Source: Pirellulales bacterium (GTDB taxonomy: Bacteria > Planctomycetota > Planctomycetia > Pirellulales > Thermoguttaceae). Taken from it: a DNA stretch of 6,160 nucleotides. Positions 6,016-6,160 of the stretch are shown in pieces. The translations under genes were made by a program, and so were the position numbers. Within the stretch, counting starts at the first letter, position 1, and the number at the start of each line of letters is the position of its first letter. The stretch is from NCBI GenBank assembly GCA_030605745.1, contig JAUWHT010000454.1, positions 1 to 6,160 on the forward strand, given 5' to 3'. The notes under the pieces were generated by a model. The model was not told the DNA's origin. It was given only the letters and a program-made list of their open reading frames with translations, and made no database searches.

Positions 6016-6160
6016 ACAGCCCGCTTAGACACTTGCAGACCGGCATGGTGATCTTGGTGATCATCGCGCTGATCGGCACGTTCGGCTATTGGCTGGCCGG
6101 GTGGAGCGTGCTCGACTCGGCTTACATGGTGGCCACGGTCCTCTCGACCGTGGGCCTGGG
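6012..6160 (+). CDS. Two-transmembrane potassium channel-like protein, N-terminal fragment
   Basis: The gene starts with an ATG that overlaps the argJ stop (ATGA at 6012-6015) and runs off the window after 49 complete codons. Residues 11-30 form a hydrophobic helix, followed by a short loop and the pore-helix-like stretch SVLDSAYMVATVLSTVGLG (32-50). This is the layout of the Ion_trans_2 pore of prokaryotic K+ channels, where the filter is normally TVGYG. Here the filter reads T46-V47-G48-L49-G50, with Leu for the usual Tyr; the last Gly is certain because its codon begins GG. Planctomycete relatives often continue into a second helix and TrkA-type RCK domains, which cannot be seen here. There is no Shine-Dalgarno, so it is probably translated by coupling to argJ. 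A non-channel membrane protein is possible but less likely. Confidence 0.75.
   Translation, partial: MNSPLRHLQTGMVILVIIALIGTFGYWLAGWSVLDSAYMVATVLSTVGL

Overview
The window looks like a GC-rich planctomycete chromosome, most likely of the Pirellulales/Thermoguttaceae type. This is inferred from gene content: a DUF1559 protein with the H-X9-DG signature, two Tat-exported Gfo/Idh/MocA oxidoreductases in tandem, and several arginine and channel genes without Shine-Dalgarno sites. There is no rRNA or other phylogenetic marker, so the assignment is provisional.

Layout. Positions 1-314 (+) hold the C-terminal end of a DUF1559 pilin-like protein. Positions 315-420 are a convergent intergenic gap filled mostly by a long imperfect inverted repeat (328-397). 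Positions 421-3262 (-) hold two secreted Gfo/Idh/MocA oxidoreductases 37 nt apart, each with a strong Shine-Dalgarno and a twin-arginine signal. Positions 3263-3625 are a divergent intergenic region. It carries a near-consensus sigma70 promoter firing left into the oxidoreductase operon (TTGACA, 17 nt, TAGAAT) and a second one firing right toward argC (TTGGCG, 18 nt, TATAAT), each overlapped by a perfect inverted repeat that could be an operator. Positions 3626-4636 (+) are argC. Positions 4637-4797 carry a small hairpin and an unusual array of 7-nt tandem repeats in two inverted arms, which ends directly at the argJ start codon. Positions 4798-6015 (+) are argJ. A gene starting at 6012, overlapping argJ by 4 nt and cut by the window end, encodes what looks like a two-transmembrane potassium channel with a GLG selectivity filter.

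How the genes work together. ArgC and ArgJ are consecutive parts of the acetyl-cycle arginine pathway: ArgC makes N-acetylglutamate semialdehyde, and ArgJ recycles the acetyl group from N-acetylornithine to glutamate. The channel gene is probably translationally coupled to argJ but has no obvious metabolic link. The two Gfo/Idh/MocA proteins are probably extracytoplasmic NAD(P)-dependent sugar or polyol oxidoreductases acting on related substrates; the substrate cannot be read from the sequence. No defence system, CRISPR array, tRNA, rRNA or insertion sequence was seen. The coding content is ordinary; the most interesting material is the non-coding architecture at the divergent promoters and the heptad-repeat leader of argJ.
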